Shown: piece by piece, positions 41,261-49,368 of the stretch | Numbering within the stretch: position 1 is the first letter of the stretch | Layout: each line of letters opens with the position of its first letter | Source: a virus | DNA length: 53,000 bases | Strand: one strand, 5' to 3' | Virus record (IMG/VR): IMGVR_UViG_3300031631_000003 | Location: 1-53,000 of that record | Made by a program: the position numbers and the translations under genes | Notes under the pieces: model-generated | Seen by the model: the letters and a program-made list of their open reading frames with translations, nothing else | What the model was told of the DNA's origin: nothing | Databases searched by the model: none

Positions 41261-42334
41261 TTAATTCTCCTTTGGTTTAAATAATAACTGTAACGCTTCC
41301 ATGTCCACCTTCTTCAAGGTGGGTTTACCAGCATAAAAATTACTCATACCATCGATAACTTCTTTCGGCATCCCGGCTGTTATCGCCTGGATCGGAGTTA
41401 TCGGTGCTGGTTCCTTCATCAAATCCAGACCATACAACATCGATGTATCGCGAATTACACTGGTATCAACCGACCATGCTTTTCTACCACGACCTGTTCC
41501 GATTTCATACCCGGGAGGTGGTGTTTTCATACACACCGCCTCGATACCAGTTAATCGTGCTTTAATAAGTTTCTCTGCAAATTTCAGGAACTCATACTCC
41601 TGTGCAAGATTCGGTTCGACAGGGGTATTATCCGCAATATGAACCAGATTTTGCACCGTTATTCCAAGTGATTTACATACAGCTCGTGCAGAACAGTATT
41701 TACAGTGTTCACCAGCTACAGCCTCGGGATCATCACTGAGCGCCTGGTGAGCTGCATATGAATACTGATTTATAAACCCTCGCAGGTCTGTTGCCTTACA
41801 TGACCATCGTTTAATTCCACCAGAGCGCGGTTGTACGATAATATTTTCTACAGTCATGTTAATCTCAAGGCCGTCAACGAGATCAATTATACCAGAGTCG
41901 TATGTAATCAACTGAGGATTTTCAACAGGTGATACATCGATATAACCGTCTTTGTAATCAACCATCGTGATGTGATTTATTTCTGGATTATATGACCAGA
42001 AATCCGCAGTCCCGAAACACTCTGGATGCACGCGTTTACAATCAATTCGCACCTCTATGTGATTCTGACCGTGTATACTCCGGCAGAGATCAACATATAC
42101 TTTACCGCGATTAATCATCTCCTGTGTAATTATAATCCCGTTATCGGGACAGGTTGCACCTGGAGATACAGGTGTACCTCTGAGACTCACCTCATTTACC
42201 CAATGGACTGCTGTCCCGATATCGCGTGTTTCGTGCGGTGTATCATCTTCAGGTATAGCCCGTTGCATCGGAACAGACGCAGGGCATTTACTGATCCGCG
42301 CCATGCTCGATGGTGATATTATCGAGTGTTCCAT
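41261..42334 (-). CDS. PD-(D/E)XK nuclease, DUF2800 type
   Basis: 357 residues. DUF2800/Cas4-RecB-like layout: ISPSSMARISKCPASVPMQR, ETRDIGTAVHWVNE, then the nuclease core GTADFWSYNPEINHITMVDY + KDGYIDV (Asp and D-x-K) and QLITYDSGI. A Cys cluster, EHCKYCSARAVC, near ~217 recalls the Fe-S site of Cas4/AddB nucleases. Probably acts in recombination or DNA processing with the SSB that follows in the operon. Confidence 0.75.
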   Translation of the reverse strand: MEHSIISPSSMARISKCPASVPMQRAIPEDDTPHETRDIGTAVHWVNEVSLRGTPVSPGATCPDNGIIITQEMINRGKVYVDLCRSIHGQNHIEVRIDCKRVHPECFGTADFWSYNPEINHITMVDYKDGYIDVSPVENPQLITYDSGIIDLVDGLEINMTVENIIVQPRSGGIKRWSCKATDLRGFINQYSYAAHQALSDDPEAVAGEHCKYCSARAVCKSLGITVQNLVHIADNTPVEPNLAQEYEFLKFAEKLIKARLTGIEAVCMKTPPPGYEIGTGRGRKAWSVDTSVIRDTSMLYGLDLMKEPAPITPIQAITAGMPKEVIDGMSNFYAGKPTLKKVDMEALQLLFKPKEN

Positions 42335-42335
42335 A

Positions 42336-42920
42336 TTAATACTCGTTAAGTTTAGCCATAATTACAGGCAGTGCACCGGGATGTTCGCCAAGCAGTTGCA
42401 TATTCGGGATTCCGTTATCCGCTAGGAGTTGCATCATATCCGTTGCTTGCATCTTACCGCTTCCCATTAACTCAGCAAGTTTCTGTTGTACTGATTCTGG
42501 GGTGATGATAGTTGGATCGGTGGTTACTGCTGGTGCTGCCTCCTGTGGCTCGGTGGTTGCCGGTGTGTCTGCTGATTTAGCGTCATACTCAGCATAAATA
42601 CTGTCAACGATTGCCTTATCTGAACCACGTTTCAGCTTCCAGATACCAACTGTTGTTTGTGTTTGTTTTATCGTATTTATACGGGCATCCCATGGTCTAC
42701 CAGCAGAGTCAAGTTCGTTGGGGTTGACGATGTGTTCCGGTGCCGGTTCAGTAACTGGTTCCTGTACGGTGGTGGTTTCTGGAGCTGGTGTCGGTATAGA
42801 CGGCTTCCTACGTGGTTCCCGTGTTGGTGCATCGGTAATACATTGCTGTCCATGTAATAACATTCTCATGTCATCATGGGCTTCTTCTACCGTCTCACAA
42901 TTAATTTTAATTTCAATCAT
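42336..42920 (-). CDS. Conserved phage replication-region protein with PWDARI motif
   Basis: 194 residues, GAGG upstream of ATG 42920. Residues ~1-65 end in a Pro/Thr-rich linker ([20 protein letters not shown]). The centre, [20 protein letters not shown] ... [10 protein letters not shown], is a widespread phage signature often placed next to DUF2800/DUF2815 genes. The C-terminal helices ([20 protein letters not shown]) are linked by a second Pro/Thr-rich spacer. Biochemical role unknown. Confidence 0.6.
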   Translation of the reverse strand: MIEIKINCETVEEAHDDMRMLLHGQQCITDAPTREPRRKPSIPTPAPETTTVQEPVTEPAPEHIVNPNELDSAGRPWDARINTIKQTQTTVGIWKLKRGSDKAIVDSIYAEYDAKSADTPATTEPQEAAPAVTTDPTIITPESVQQKLAELMGSGKMQATDMMQLLADNGIPNMQLLGEHPGALPVIMAKLNEY

Positions 42921-42946
42921 TTTTAATACCTCTGTTTAATTTTTAT

Positions 42947-43294
42947 TTACCAAATTCTTCCGTTTCCGCTTCCGTCTCCGCTTCCGCTTCCGTCTCCGCT
43001 TCCGCTTCCGCTTCCGTCTCCGCTTCCGTATCCGTATCCGCTTCCGTCTCCGTCTCCGCTTCCGTCTCCGTCTCCGCTTCCGTCTCCGTCTCCGTCTCCG
43101 TCTCCGCTTCCGCTTCCGTCTCCGTCTCCGCTTCCGCTTCCGTCTCCGTATCCGCTTCCGTTTCCGCTTCCGTATCCGCTTCCGCTTCCGCTTCCGTCTC
43201 CGCTTCCGTATCCGTATCCGCTTCCGTCTCCGTCTCCGCTTCCGTCTCCGCTTCCGTCTCCGCTTCCGCGACCTTTCATTTCTATTCTTTCCAT
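42947..43294 (-). CDS. (Gly-X)n repeat protein, X = Ser/Asp/Tyr/Asn
   Basis: 115 residues. ATG 43294 has a strong AAGGAG 8 bases upstream, overlapping the DUF6948 end. After [10 protein letters not shown] nearly every other residue is Gly up to GNGRIW; the alternate residues are only Ser, Asp, Tyr or Asn. The coding unit is GGA-NNC. No family recognised. The alternation suits an extended beta or silk-like sheet with Gly on one face. Asp-rich stretches could bind calcium. It is an intact ORF with good initiation, so it is probably expressed. Confidence 0.65.
   Translation of the reverse strand: MERIEMKGRGSGDGSGDGSGDGDGSGYGYGSGDGSGSGSGYGSGNGSGYGDGSGSGDGDGSGSGDGDGDGDGSGDGDGSGDGDGSGYGYGSGDGSGSGSGDGSGSGDGSGNGRIW
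42958..43268 (-). repeat. Hexanucleotide repeat array, about 50 units
   Basis: Units GGAAGC, GGAGAC, GGATAC and GGAAAC on the minus strand alternate without interruption for about 310 bp. A longer sub-block around [15 protein letters not shown] occurs twice, showing duplication on a larger scale. Confidence 0.95.
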
Positions 43295-43653
43295 ATCTTC
43301 ACTCCTTCTATGGAATCAAATGCTTCCTGGGTGCATGGGATAATTTCAATTGATTCTGTTAAAGTTATCTTTGGAACAACACATGGGAATTTACAATCAT
43401 CTGGGTTTTTAACACCTTCCATCGCAAGCTGCGACAGACTTGCCGCACCAGACCAATACCAGAGTCTGCGAGAGTTAACCAAATCAACCTGCTTTCCTCC
43501 TTGTGATTTAAGAAACCCCGCATGTACCCCGGCTGAGTATGTGCGGACAATTACATATTCAAGCCCGTCTGTATTTACTGCTTGTGCTTGTTCCGTACCC
43601 TTCTTTACATATTTGATACCGTTAATTTCAATCTCATTTAATTCTACTGACAT
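43282..43653 (-). CDS. DUF6948-type phage protein
   Basis: 123 residues from ATG 43653 (AAGGAG upstream). Signature [20 protein letters not shown], then [20 protein letters not shown] and [20 protein letters not shown] match the DUF6948 pattern. Widespread in phages; function unknown. Second gene of the leftward operon. Confidence 0.75.
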   Translation of the reverse strand: MSVELNEIEINGIKYVKKGTEQAQAVNTDGLEYVIVRTYSAGVHAGFLKSQGGKQVDLVNSRRLWYWSGAASLSQLAMEGVKNPDDCKFPCVVPKITLTESIEIIPCTQEAFDSIEGVKIWKE

Positions 43654-43664
43654 TTCAATTCTCC

Positions 43665-43748
43665 TTATAGAGCGTTTATAAATCCGGTAGCGATAACTAC
43701 CAGCGTGATTCCAATGATGCATATTGTGCTTCTTTGTCGTTCTGTCAT
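43665..43748 (-). CDS. 27-residue membrane peptide, first leftward gene
   Basis: [20 protein letters not shown] then TGFINAL; CAGGAG lies 8 bases before ATG 43748. One membrane helix with a basic N-terminus. Being first from a strong promoter it should be made very early; possible host-membrane effector. Confidence 0.6.
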   Translation of the reverse strand: MTERQRSTICIIGITLVVIATGFINAL

Positions 43749-43777
43749 GTTGTTCTCCTGTTGTTGTTTCAGTACAG

Positions 43778-43806
43778 ACAATAGACGATGTGTTTACAAC
43801 TGTCAA
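43778..43806 (-). promoter_or_regulatory. Leftward early promoter
   Basis: On the minus strand: TTGACA (43806-43801), 17 bases, TATTGT (43783-43778). Near-consensus sigma70 form. It drives the leftward operon from the membrane peptide to 31649. Confidence 0.75.
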
Positions 43807-43817
43807 GAGGTTTTATC

Positions 43818-43845
43818 TTGATTTTAAAGATATATTAAGTATACT
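43818..43845 (+). promoter_or_regulatory. Rightward early promoter
   Basis: TTGATT (43818-43823), 16 bases, TATACT (43840-43845), then the 43881 gene. Back-to-back with the leftward promoter, only 11 bases between -35 boxes, so one regulator could control both. Confidence 0.65.
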
Positions 43846-43880
43846 CTGTTTAACAGTTCATTCAAACAAGGAGAAATATA

Positions 43881-44078
43881 ATGACTGATAGACCGAAGAT
43901 TGTAGGAAAAAACGTAACGATCACGAACTTAACAATGGAGCAATATAAAAAACTCGTTGGGTTATCTCAACAAAAGAATATGAGCATCAGTGCTTATATG
44001 AAACATCTGCTGGAGCAGGTTAAATTTAACGAAGATACACAGGAATACTGTTCATCGGAAGAGGGCTTCTGGGGATGA
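43881..44078 (+). CDS. Small ribbon-helix-helix-like regulator
   Basis: 65 residues, AAGGAG before ATG 43881. NVTITNLTMEQYKKLVGLSQ then QKNMSISAYMKHLLEQV gives a strand-helix-helix outline like Arc/CopG regulators. First gene after the rightward promoter, so it may repress the divergent hub. Stop overlaps the HNH start (ATGA). Confidence 0.6.
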   Translation: MTDRPKIVGKNVTITNLTMEQYKKLVGLSQQKNMSISAYMKHLLEQVKFNEDTQEYCSSEEGFWG

Positions 44079-45205
44079 GGGTTTGCACAATAGACATTGC
44101 ACAACAGCTAGGAATGGCACATGGTCATCTTTTAAGAAGTATGTATTCAATATGTAAAAGAAATAACTTACATATTGATAGATATGAGTCATCATACGCG
44201 AGTAAATATGGACAATTGCATAAATGTTATAGAGTCAGTGTTCAAATATATAAATTATTAATAAAAACTATTAATAAAAAGCGAAGGAGAACATTACAAA
44301 AAGAATTATTATCAGTTGGTTTAAAGATGTGTTCAAGATGTAAAGACTTCATGAATATCACAGATTTTAATAACGCAACTAACTCATCTGATGGGTTGTA
44401 TTCATCATGTAAGCATTGCAGAAGTGAACTAAGTAAAATTAGCACATCATTAAGTCAAAGATCCATACATCATAATATTACGATTATGATTAAGAGAACG
44501 TATCACAGGTTAGGACTCAAGGAATGCACAAAATGTAAATCTTTGATGCCTTTCAATCGTTTCTGGAAAGATAAAGACCGCAACGGTGGTTATAACCACC
44601 GTTGCATAGAGTGTTCATTACCGAGTTGTAGAAAACGATTGAAAGATAATCACGACAGATATAATAAGAATCGTCGTCTTAAAAACGAATCACCCAGTGA
44701 TTATAAGAAATCTACAGAATTAGTTATATCCGATGGTGCTATTTTGGATAAAGAATGGTCAGAAGTGTTCGGATACGATATCTTATCAGTCAAGTGTAAG
44801 AATTGTGGTAAACATCATATACCATCGCTTTACAGTGTGAATAATCGTATTCGTTGCATAAATGGAACAGTAAAAGGCGAAGGAAATTTTTACTGTTCGG
44901 TAGAGTGTAAGAACTCTTGTCCTATATATGGTTTCATTACAACCAGTCAAACAGATCCACGCAGTAAACAATACACTCCATCATCTGCACAACAAACAAC
45001 CCGTAAGTGTCAAACCAATAATCTGAAACAGTTACAGTGTGACAAGCATGGGTATAACTATTGCGAGAAGTGTGGGGATATTATTGATGTAGAACTTCAC
45101 CACACCTTGACAGTGGTAGAACACGGTACTGATGCAGTTTCATCTGCTGGGCATATACTATTATGTGCTGGTTGTCATACGGATGTACATAGGGGGTGCA
45201 AGTAA
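44075..45205 (+). CDS. HNH homing endonuclease, paralogue of 38737
   Basis: 376 residues. N-terminus with helix pattern, then two zinc-ribbon-like modules (MCSRCKDFMNITDFNNATN ... CKHC at ~88-115; ECTKCKSLMPFNRFWKD ... CIEC at ~148-175), a Lys/Arg-rich linker, and the HNH end CEKCGDIIDVELHHTLTVVE ... HILLCAGCHTDVHRGCK. AT-rich like the 38737 gene. Located between the regulator and the SF2 helicase gene. Likely mobile; neither flanking gene is visibly interrupted. Confidence 0.85.
   Translation: MRVCTIDIAQQLGMAHGHLLRSMYSICKRNNLHIDRYESSYASKYGQLHKCYRVSVQIYKLLIKTINKKRRRTLQKELLSVGLKMCSRCKDFMNITDFNNATNSSDGLYSSCKHCRSELSKISTSLSQRSIHHNITIMIKRTYHRLGLKECTKCKSLMPFNRFWKDKDRNGGYNHRCIECSLPSCRKRLKDNHDRYNKNRRLKNESPSDYKKSTELVISDGAILDKEWSEVFGYDILSVKCKNCGKHHIPSLYSVNNRIRCINGTVKGEGNFYCSVECKNSCPIYGFITTSQTDPRSKQYTPSSAQQTTRKCQTNNLKQLQCDKHGYNYCEKCGDIIDVELHHTLTVVEHGTDAVSSAGHILLCAGCHTDVHRGCK
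45034..45116 (+). repeat. 83-nt HNH-core segment shared with 38826-38908
   Basis: Matches the reverse complement of 38826-38908 at 82 of 83 bases, while surrounding coding sequence is clearly diverged. Confidence 0.95.
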
Positions 45206-45207
45206 TA

Positions 45208-46872
45208 ATGATACTCCGTCCATATCAACAGAAATTAAATGATGATATTTATGATGCATGGGATGCTGGTCACAGGAGAGTAGGCGCTGTGATGGTCACA
45301 GGGGCTGGTAAAACGGTGGCATTCACTCAAATAATAAAGGAGCATGTAGGATATAGTATATTACTTGTTCACAGAGTTGAGTTACTAGAACAAGCGTGTT
45401 TAACCCTGAGTAAGAGAGGGGTTAAACATAATATAATAGCTCCTCAATCTACTATAAAGAATATATGCAGGAGTGAGGTTACAGAGTTTGGAAAATGTTA
45501 TTACGATCCGAATGCTTCGGCATATGTTGCTTCTGTGCCGACACTGGTCCGCAGACTTGGATCTCTTAATCAGCTATGTAGTCAGGTTACTCTTGTTGTC
45601 GTGGATGAGTGTCATCATTTAACGGATAAGAACTCGTTTGGAAGATGCGTTCTGGCGTTTACCAATGCTAAAACACTAGGTGTTACGGCCACATTATGTC
45701 GAGCATCTTCATCAGGACTTGGAGCAGGTCAAGGCGGGTTACTGGACACATTTGTTGAAGGCCCAACAATGAAGTGGTTAATCAATAACGGATATCTGTG
45801 CGATTATGTGATGTACGCCCCTGAATCATATATCAATATGACAAATGTTAATATCACATCGTCTGGTGACTACTCACAAAAGAAATTATCAGCAGCAATT
45901 GAGGATTCAACAATTGTGGGTGATGTTGTAAAGAGCTATCTTAAATTTGGTAAAATGCGCCCAGGTATAACATTTACAGTCTCTGTTAAAAACGCTCATG
46001 ATATTTCAGATGCTTATATCAAGGCTGGAGTATCATCCGCTGTGCTTCATGCAGAATTACCGCAACATGAGCGGCATAATATACTTAGGAAGATGAGAAA
46101 CGGAGAGTTGAATCAGGTTGTAAACTGTGGAATCTTAACAGAAGGAAGCGATATAAAAATAGCTCAGGTAATCAGCTTTGCCAGGAAAACGGAATCTCTA
46201 TCATTATATCTCCAGATGGCAGGCAGGGTGCTCAGAGTATCACCCAATGGTGAGAAAGCAATATTAATAGACCATTGCAGTAACATAGTACGTCACGGAG
46301 CACCGGACGAGATACGAACCTGGTCACTAGATCGACGGGGACGTAAGTCAAACACTCCCGACGATGTAACACTTATATCAGTCTGTCCAGCTTGCTCCGG
46401 TGCATATGAACGTATGCTTGGGCGAACCTGTCCGTATTGCGGTCACTTTAGTGAACCAGTTGACAGAGTGCTGCCGGAAAACGTCGAAGGTGAGCTGTCG
46501 CTATTGACACCAGAAGCATTAAATAAATTACGTGCGGATATCGCTCAGGCAAATCGTACACCGGACGAAGTATTTCAGGATATGCAAGCGATGAATATGT
46601 CGCAGGTTGTATGTAATACGAACCGTAAACGACAAACCGAGTTGTTGGAGTTACGCAAGAGGTTAACTGAGACAATACAGAAATGGGGCGAAGGTAAACG
46701 ATCACTGGGACAGGATGATACAGTATCCTATCGTGAGTTTTGGATTACATACGGTGTTGATGTTATGTCTGCTCAGATGTTAAACAGGAAAGATACTGAG
46801 GTGTTGATTGACAAGGTATTTAGGGGCGTACTCCCTCCTCAGTGGATGAAAGATGCGATGAATTTAATTTAA
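45208..46872 (+). CDS. SF2 helicase, DEAD/DEAH-type
   Basis: 554 residues, ATG 45208 behind AGGGGGTG. LRPYQQ (Q-motif region), Walker A VTGAGKT (~30-36), motif II VVDECHH (~131-137), motif III VTATL, C-terminal motifs ILTEGSD and motif VI QMAGRVLR (~335). After the helicase core come four Cys in CPACSGAYERMLGRTCPYC (~392-411), a zinc ribbon. An ATP-driven DNA helicase of the type frequent in phage replication modules. Confidence 0.88.
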   Translation: MILRPYQQKLNDDIYDAWDAGHRRVGAVMVTGAGKTVAFTQIIKEHVGYSILLVHRVELLEQACLTLSKRGVKHNIIAPQSTIKNICRSEVTEFGKCYYDPNASAYVASVPTLVRRLGSLNQLCSQVTLVVVDECHHLTDKNSFGRCVLAFTNAKTLGVTATLCRASSSGLGAGQGGLLDTFVEGPTMKWLINNGYLCDYVMYAPESYINMTNVNITSSGDYSQKKLSAAIEDSTIVGDVVKSYLKFGKMRPGITFTVSVKNAHDISDAYIKAGVSSAVLHAELPQHERHNILRKMRNGELNQVVNCGILTEGSDIKIAQVISFARKTESLSLYLQMAGRVLRVSPNGEKAILIDHCSNIVRHGAPDEIRTWSLDRRGRKSNTPDDVTLISVCPACSGAYERMLGRTCPYCGHFSEPVDRVLPENVEGELSLLTPEALNKLRADIAQANRTPDEVFQDMQAMNMSQVVCNTNRKRQTELLELRKRLTETIQKWGEGKRSLGQDDTVSYREFWITYGVDVMSAQMLNRKDTEVLIDKVFRGVLPPQWMKDAMNLI

Positions 46873-46875
46873 GTG

Positions 46876-46904
46876 TTGACGGCAGTAACCCATAGGGGTA
46901 TAAG
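46876..46904 (+). promoter_or_regulatory. Rightward promoter after the helicase gene
   Basis: TTGACG (46876-46881), 17 bases, TATAAG (46899-46904), just after the helicase stop. A small hairpin GAGGG-AAACAG-CCCTC (46916-46931) follows in the leader. It would boost the small-gene cluster and primase. Confidence 0.65.
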
Positions 46905-46953
46905 TAATCATGAACGAGGGAAACAGCCCTCAATAACCCCAACGGAGAACGAC

Positions 46954-47136
46954 ATGATAAGTAAAATATTCTCAGCAGTATCAGTGATAACGATTTCTGT
47001 TATGATGTCACTCGTAATTATATTAACAGGGTCATGTATATCACTGGTGAGCGTTCCGCTTGCGCTGTTGGTTATATCGATGATCGTTCTGGTTCCAGTA
47101 GTTGCAGTATACACCTATCGAGATATGGAGAGTTAA
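46954..47136 (+). CDS. Small double-membrane-segment protein
   Basis: 60 residues from ATG 46954 (CGGAG upstream): ISKIFSAVSVITISVMMSLV and SVPLALLVISMIVLVPVVAV are two membrane helices; short charged end YRDMES. Function unknown. Confidence 0.6.
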   Translation: MISKIFSAVSVITISVMMSLVIILTGSCISLVSVPLALLVISMIVLVPVVAVYTYRDMES

Positions 47137-47137
47137 T

Positions 47138-47287
47138 ATGGGATTTTATTTTACCGAAGTTAAAGGCATCGTATATCAAGTTCATGTGGCTTACACTCGT
47201 GAACGCGGATACCAGGTGCTTTATGCGCTGGAAGTTACTGACCAGAAACGGATTATTAAATTTTATGCACACGATGAGGATTATTAG
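47138..47287 (+). CDS. Small early protein
   Basis: 49 residues: MGFYFTEVKGIVYQVHVAYT and ALEVTDQKRIIKFYAHDEDY. ATG 47138 lies 1 base after the previous stop. Beta-rich, unrecognised. Confidence 0.5.
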   Translation: MGFYFTEVKGIVYQVHVAYTRERGYQVLYALEVTDQKRIIKFYAHDEDY

Positions 47288-47289
47288 AT

Positions 47290-47499
47290 ATGAATCGTAA
47301 ACACATACGAGTAGGTAGAGGATACCAGATATCGGAAGATATCAAGAAAACGATAATTAACGAGTGCGATAACCCTGCTGATTATGAGCAGTACGTGGAG
47401 TTAAATCTGTTGAGCGATCCCGACGCGGGAGCAGCTTACTATCACATTACAACAGATCATTTTAAATTTTACTGTAAGGAGGCACTATGCAAAGTATAA
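47290..47499 (+). CDS. Small early protein
   Basis: 69 residues, GAGG before ATG 47290. MNRKHIRVGRGYQISEDIKK and a Tyr/Asp-rich end. Overlaps the next gene by 13 bases. Unrecognised. Confidence 0.5.
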   Translation: MNRKHIRVGRGYQISEDIKKTIINECDNPADYEQYVELNLLSDPDAGAAYYHITTDHFKFYCKEALCKV

Positions 47500-47711
47500 T
47501 AGGGATGATTGAATGTGAGAACTGGATGTATGCAAGGAAGCGAGATGTCAGACCGGGTGCTCGCAGTATGGCAAGTATCCGATCCATCAGACTTGAATAT
47601 GATGGTTTAAAGGCAAGTAATGATTATATACCAAGTGAGTTTAAAGATATGTCTGACCTGTCTCATTTATCAGAGGATTATACCAGCGATGGACTTAAAA
47701 CAACAGCGTGA
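47487..47711 (+). CDS. Small early protein
   Basis: 74 residues with a strong AAGGAGG before ATG 47487. Contains MYARKRDVRPGARSMASIRS and an acidic/Ser-rich C-terminus, EFKDMSDLSHLSEDYTSDG. Overlaps the XRE-type gene. Unrecognised. Confidence 0.55.
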   Translation: MQSIIGMIECENWMYARKRDVRPGARSMASIRSIRLEYDGLKASNDYIPSEFKDMSDLSHLSEDYTSDGLKTTA

Positions 47712-47841
47712 AAAACGTAAAATATCACAACGGGAGATGGCGAGACTGTTAAATACACCAGTCTCGACTTATATTAAATGGGAGAACGGTTCGCGCCGGG
47801 TTCCTGGAATCGTTAAAATTGCGTTACGAGGAATTAAATGA
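47689..47841 (+). CDS. Minimal XRE-type helix-turn-helix protein
   Basis: 50 residues: MDLKQQREKRKISQREMARL, then LNTPVSTYIKWENGSRRVPG. A Cro/CI-like HTH (SQREMARLLNTPVSTYIKWE) with hardly anything else. May regulate the rightward early genes. Stop overlaps the next ATG (ATGA). Confidence 0.7.
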   Translation: MDLKQQREKRKISQREMARLLNTPVSTYIKWENGSRRVPGIVKIALRGIK

Positions 47842-48101
47842 AAATAAATAGCTGCCCATCACATTTGTATAAACCAGAAGTATTACAAGAATTGAAGCAT
47901 CACGGGTTAGGATTAGCATTGGGTCAGTCAGTTGTCAGGAGATATGCTGTAATGATGAACAACTATTTAATACATGGGCATTCCCCGAAAGAATGTGCTT
48001 TCGATATACATGAGGAATGGAAGCATGAACAACAAACATATATAAAACCTGATTACCTATACACAAAGGCATGTATAGGTATACATAATATGGAGAATTG
48101 A
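47838..48101 (+). CDS. Small helical early protein
   Basis: 87 residues, GAGGAATTAA before ATG. MKINSCPSHLYKPEVLQELK, helical, ends IGIHNMEN. Its start region is a 23-base near-copy of that of the 48305 gene. Unrecognised. Confidence 0.55.
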   Translation: MKINSCPSHLYKPEVLQELKHHGLGLALGQSVVRRYAVMMNNYLIHGHSPKECAFDIHEEWKHEQQTYIKPDYLYTKACIGIHNMEN

Positions 48102-48102
48102 T

Positions 48103-48285
48103 ATGCCTCCTGAAAACAACCCAAGAGATGAAATAGAAACATATCCATGTGAGTGTGGTGGAGATATAACAAAAAACGAATACGGAGAGTGTCCAACTTG
48201 TGGGAATGAGGCTATGGATAAATACTGCCCAAACTGTGGTGCAGAAATGAAAATATGGGAATGTGACGTGTGCGGGTTTGTATAA
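48103..48285 (+). CDS. Double zinc-ribbon protein
   Basis: 60 residues, GGAG before ATG 48103. Cys pairs CEC, CPTC, CPNC and CDVC (YPCECGGDITKNEYGECPTC / YCPNCGAEMKIWECDVCG) form two rubredoxin-like zinc ribbons. Could modify RNA polymerase or act as an adaptor; not determinable. Confidence 0.65.
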   Translation: MPPENNPRDEIETYPCECGGDITKNEYGECPTCGNEAMDKYCPNCGAEMKIWECDVCGFV

Positions 48286-48304
48286 GCACCGTAAGAGGAA
48301 TTAA

Positions 48305-48559
48305 ATGAAAATAAATAATAGATTCAGCATCAGTAGGGACCGGTATAATTATATCCTGACACACACCGGTGAATATACAAATCTTGAAACAGGTGAAATC
48401 AGTCACCCGGAAACACGATCATATTATCCAGATCTTGCATCGTGCTGTCGTAGTGTAATCAGGCAGGATACCGATGTTACGGATTTGCAAACGATTCTTG
48501 ATTCACTGGAACGACTACAGAACGAAATCACTGCGGCTATTATGCTTGGAGGGCTGTGA
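48305..48559 (+). CDS. Small early protein
   Basis: 84 residues, GAGGAATTAA before ATG. NRFSISRDRYNYILTHTGEY, then DLQTILDSLERLQNEITAAI (coiled helix). Stop overlaps the nuclease ATG (TGATG). Unrecognised. Confidence 0.55.
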   Translation: MKINNRFSISRDRYNYILTHTGEYTNLETGEISHPETRSYYPDLASCCRSVIRQDTDVTDLQTILDSLERLQNEITAAIMLGGL

Positions 48560-48951
48560 TGCGCAGTGAATCAGCAGTAACAAACGATGTGTTATTGGCG
48601 GTGAGTAAACGTGGTATACGCTTATACCGTAATAATTCAGGAGCTATTACAACGGATGATGGCAGGCATATACGGTTCGGGCTGGGTAATATTTCCACGA
48701 AGGTTAACAGATCCCTGAAGTCGAGTGATCTGATCGGTGTAACACCGGTGGTTATTAAACCCGAACACCTGGGCAGAACACTAGGTATATTTACCAGCCT
48801 GGAGATTAAACACGGTGGTTGGAAATTACAACCGAGCGATGATCACGCACAGGCGCAATTGCGCTGGATAGAATTAATACGCGACCTCGGTGGTATTGCC
48901 GGATTTGTTTCTGATGTAGCTGAGCTTGACAGTATTATATATTTTATGTAA
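48559..48951 (+). CDS. VRR-NUC nuclease
   Basis: 130 residues from ATG 48559 (GTG 48556 possible). VRR-NUC layout: ESAVTNDVLLAVSKRGIRLY, then SDLIGVTPV, the catalytic SLEIKHGGWKLQ (E-x-K) and AQLRWIELIRDLGGIAGFVS. A small PD-(D/E)XK-superfamily nuclease typical of phage replication modules near a primase-helicase, probably cutting branched DNA. Confidence 0.8.
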   Translation: MRSESAVTNDVLLAVSKRGIRLYRNNSGAITTDDGRHIRFGLGNISTKVNRSLKSSDLIGVTPVVIKPEHLGRTLGIFTSLEIKHGGWKLQPSDDHAQAQLRWIELIRDLGGIAGFVSDVAELDSIIYFM

Positions 48952-48964
48952 CGTATTACAGACT

Positions 48965-49059
48965 GTCGGAGGTCTTTTAAATCGAGTTTGCAATTTTGAC
49001 CGTGATAATATCCTGTAGGTTCAGCTCGTACCTACTCCGACTGGGATGTTGTCACGGTC
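48965..49059 (+). ncRNA. Structured RNA leader / terminator-like element
   Basis: A 16-bp stem (48998-49013 with 49044-49059, including G.U pairs) encloses a second hairpin GTAGGT/ACCTAC (49015-49035). It is followed by ATTTTTG, so it can act as a terminator. The unpaired TCCGAC in the junction also pairs with GTCGGA at 48965-48970 upstream, allowing a pseudoknot or alternative fold. It lies in the 141-bp gap before the 49093 gene and primase. Confidence 0.6.
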
Positions 49060-49092
49060 ATTTTTGTTTCCAATGCATAGTGGAGGAATTAC

Positions 49093-49368
49093 ATGAGTAT
49101 TAAATTCGGAAGTAACGATAATTCAGGCAGACGCGCGGAGCGTTTGAGCAGGGTTATCGGGTATGTCACAGCTAAGGCATCAACAGATAATTTAATCGGT
49201 CTGTGGGATGATAAGGGTCATTTAATAGTCTATATTAGTAGACTTATCAGTGCTGATTTATATTCTGCCCTGTGTGAAGCGTGGAATGATGTTGAAGGTG
49301 AATTAACACTTGAGTTTATCCGCACCAATGATAATGAAATCCAACAGGTGTTCAAATATGACTCCTGA
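49093..49368 (+). CDS. Small protein before the primase
   Basis: 91 residues, GGAGG before ATG 49093. SIKFGSNDNSGRRAERLSRV, strand-rich middle, LTLEFIRTNDNEIQQVFKYD end. Overlaps the primase start by 11 bases. Unrecognised. Confidence 0.6.
   Translation: MSIKFGSNDNSGRRAERLSRVIGYVTAKASTDNLIGLWDDKGHLIVYISRLISADLYSALCEAWNDVEGELTLEFIRTNDNEIQQVFKYDS

Noticed and set aside
42958-43268. Second possible CRISPR or telomere-like array
   Set aside because: It is a hexanucleotide array in frame with a well-initiated ORF.
48998-49059. tRNA-like cloverleaf
   Set aside because: The outer stem is 16 bp with only one inner hairpin; no anticodon or T-loop consensus.
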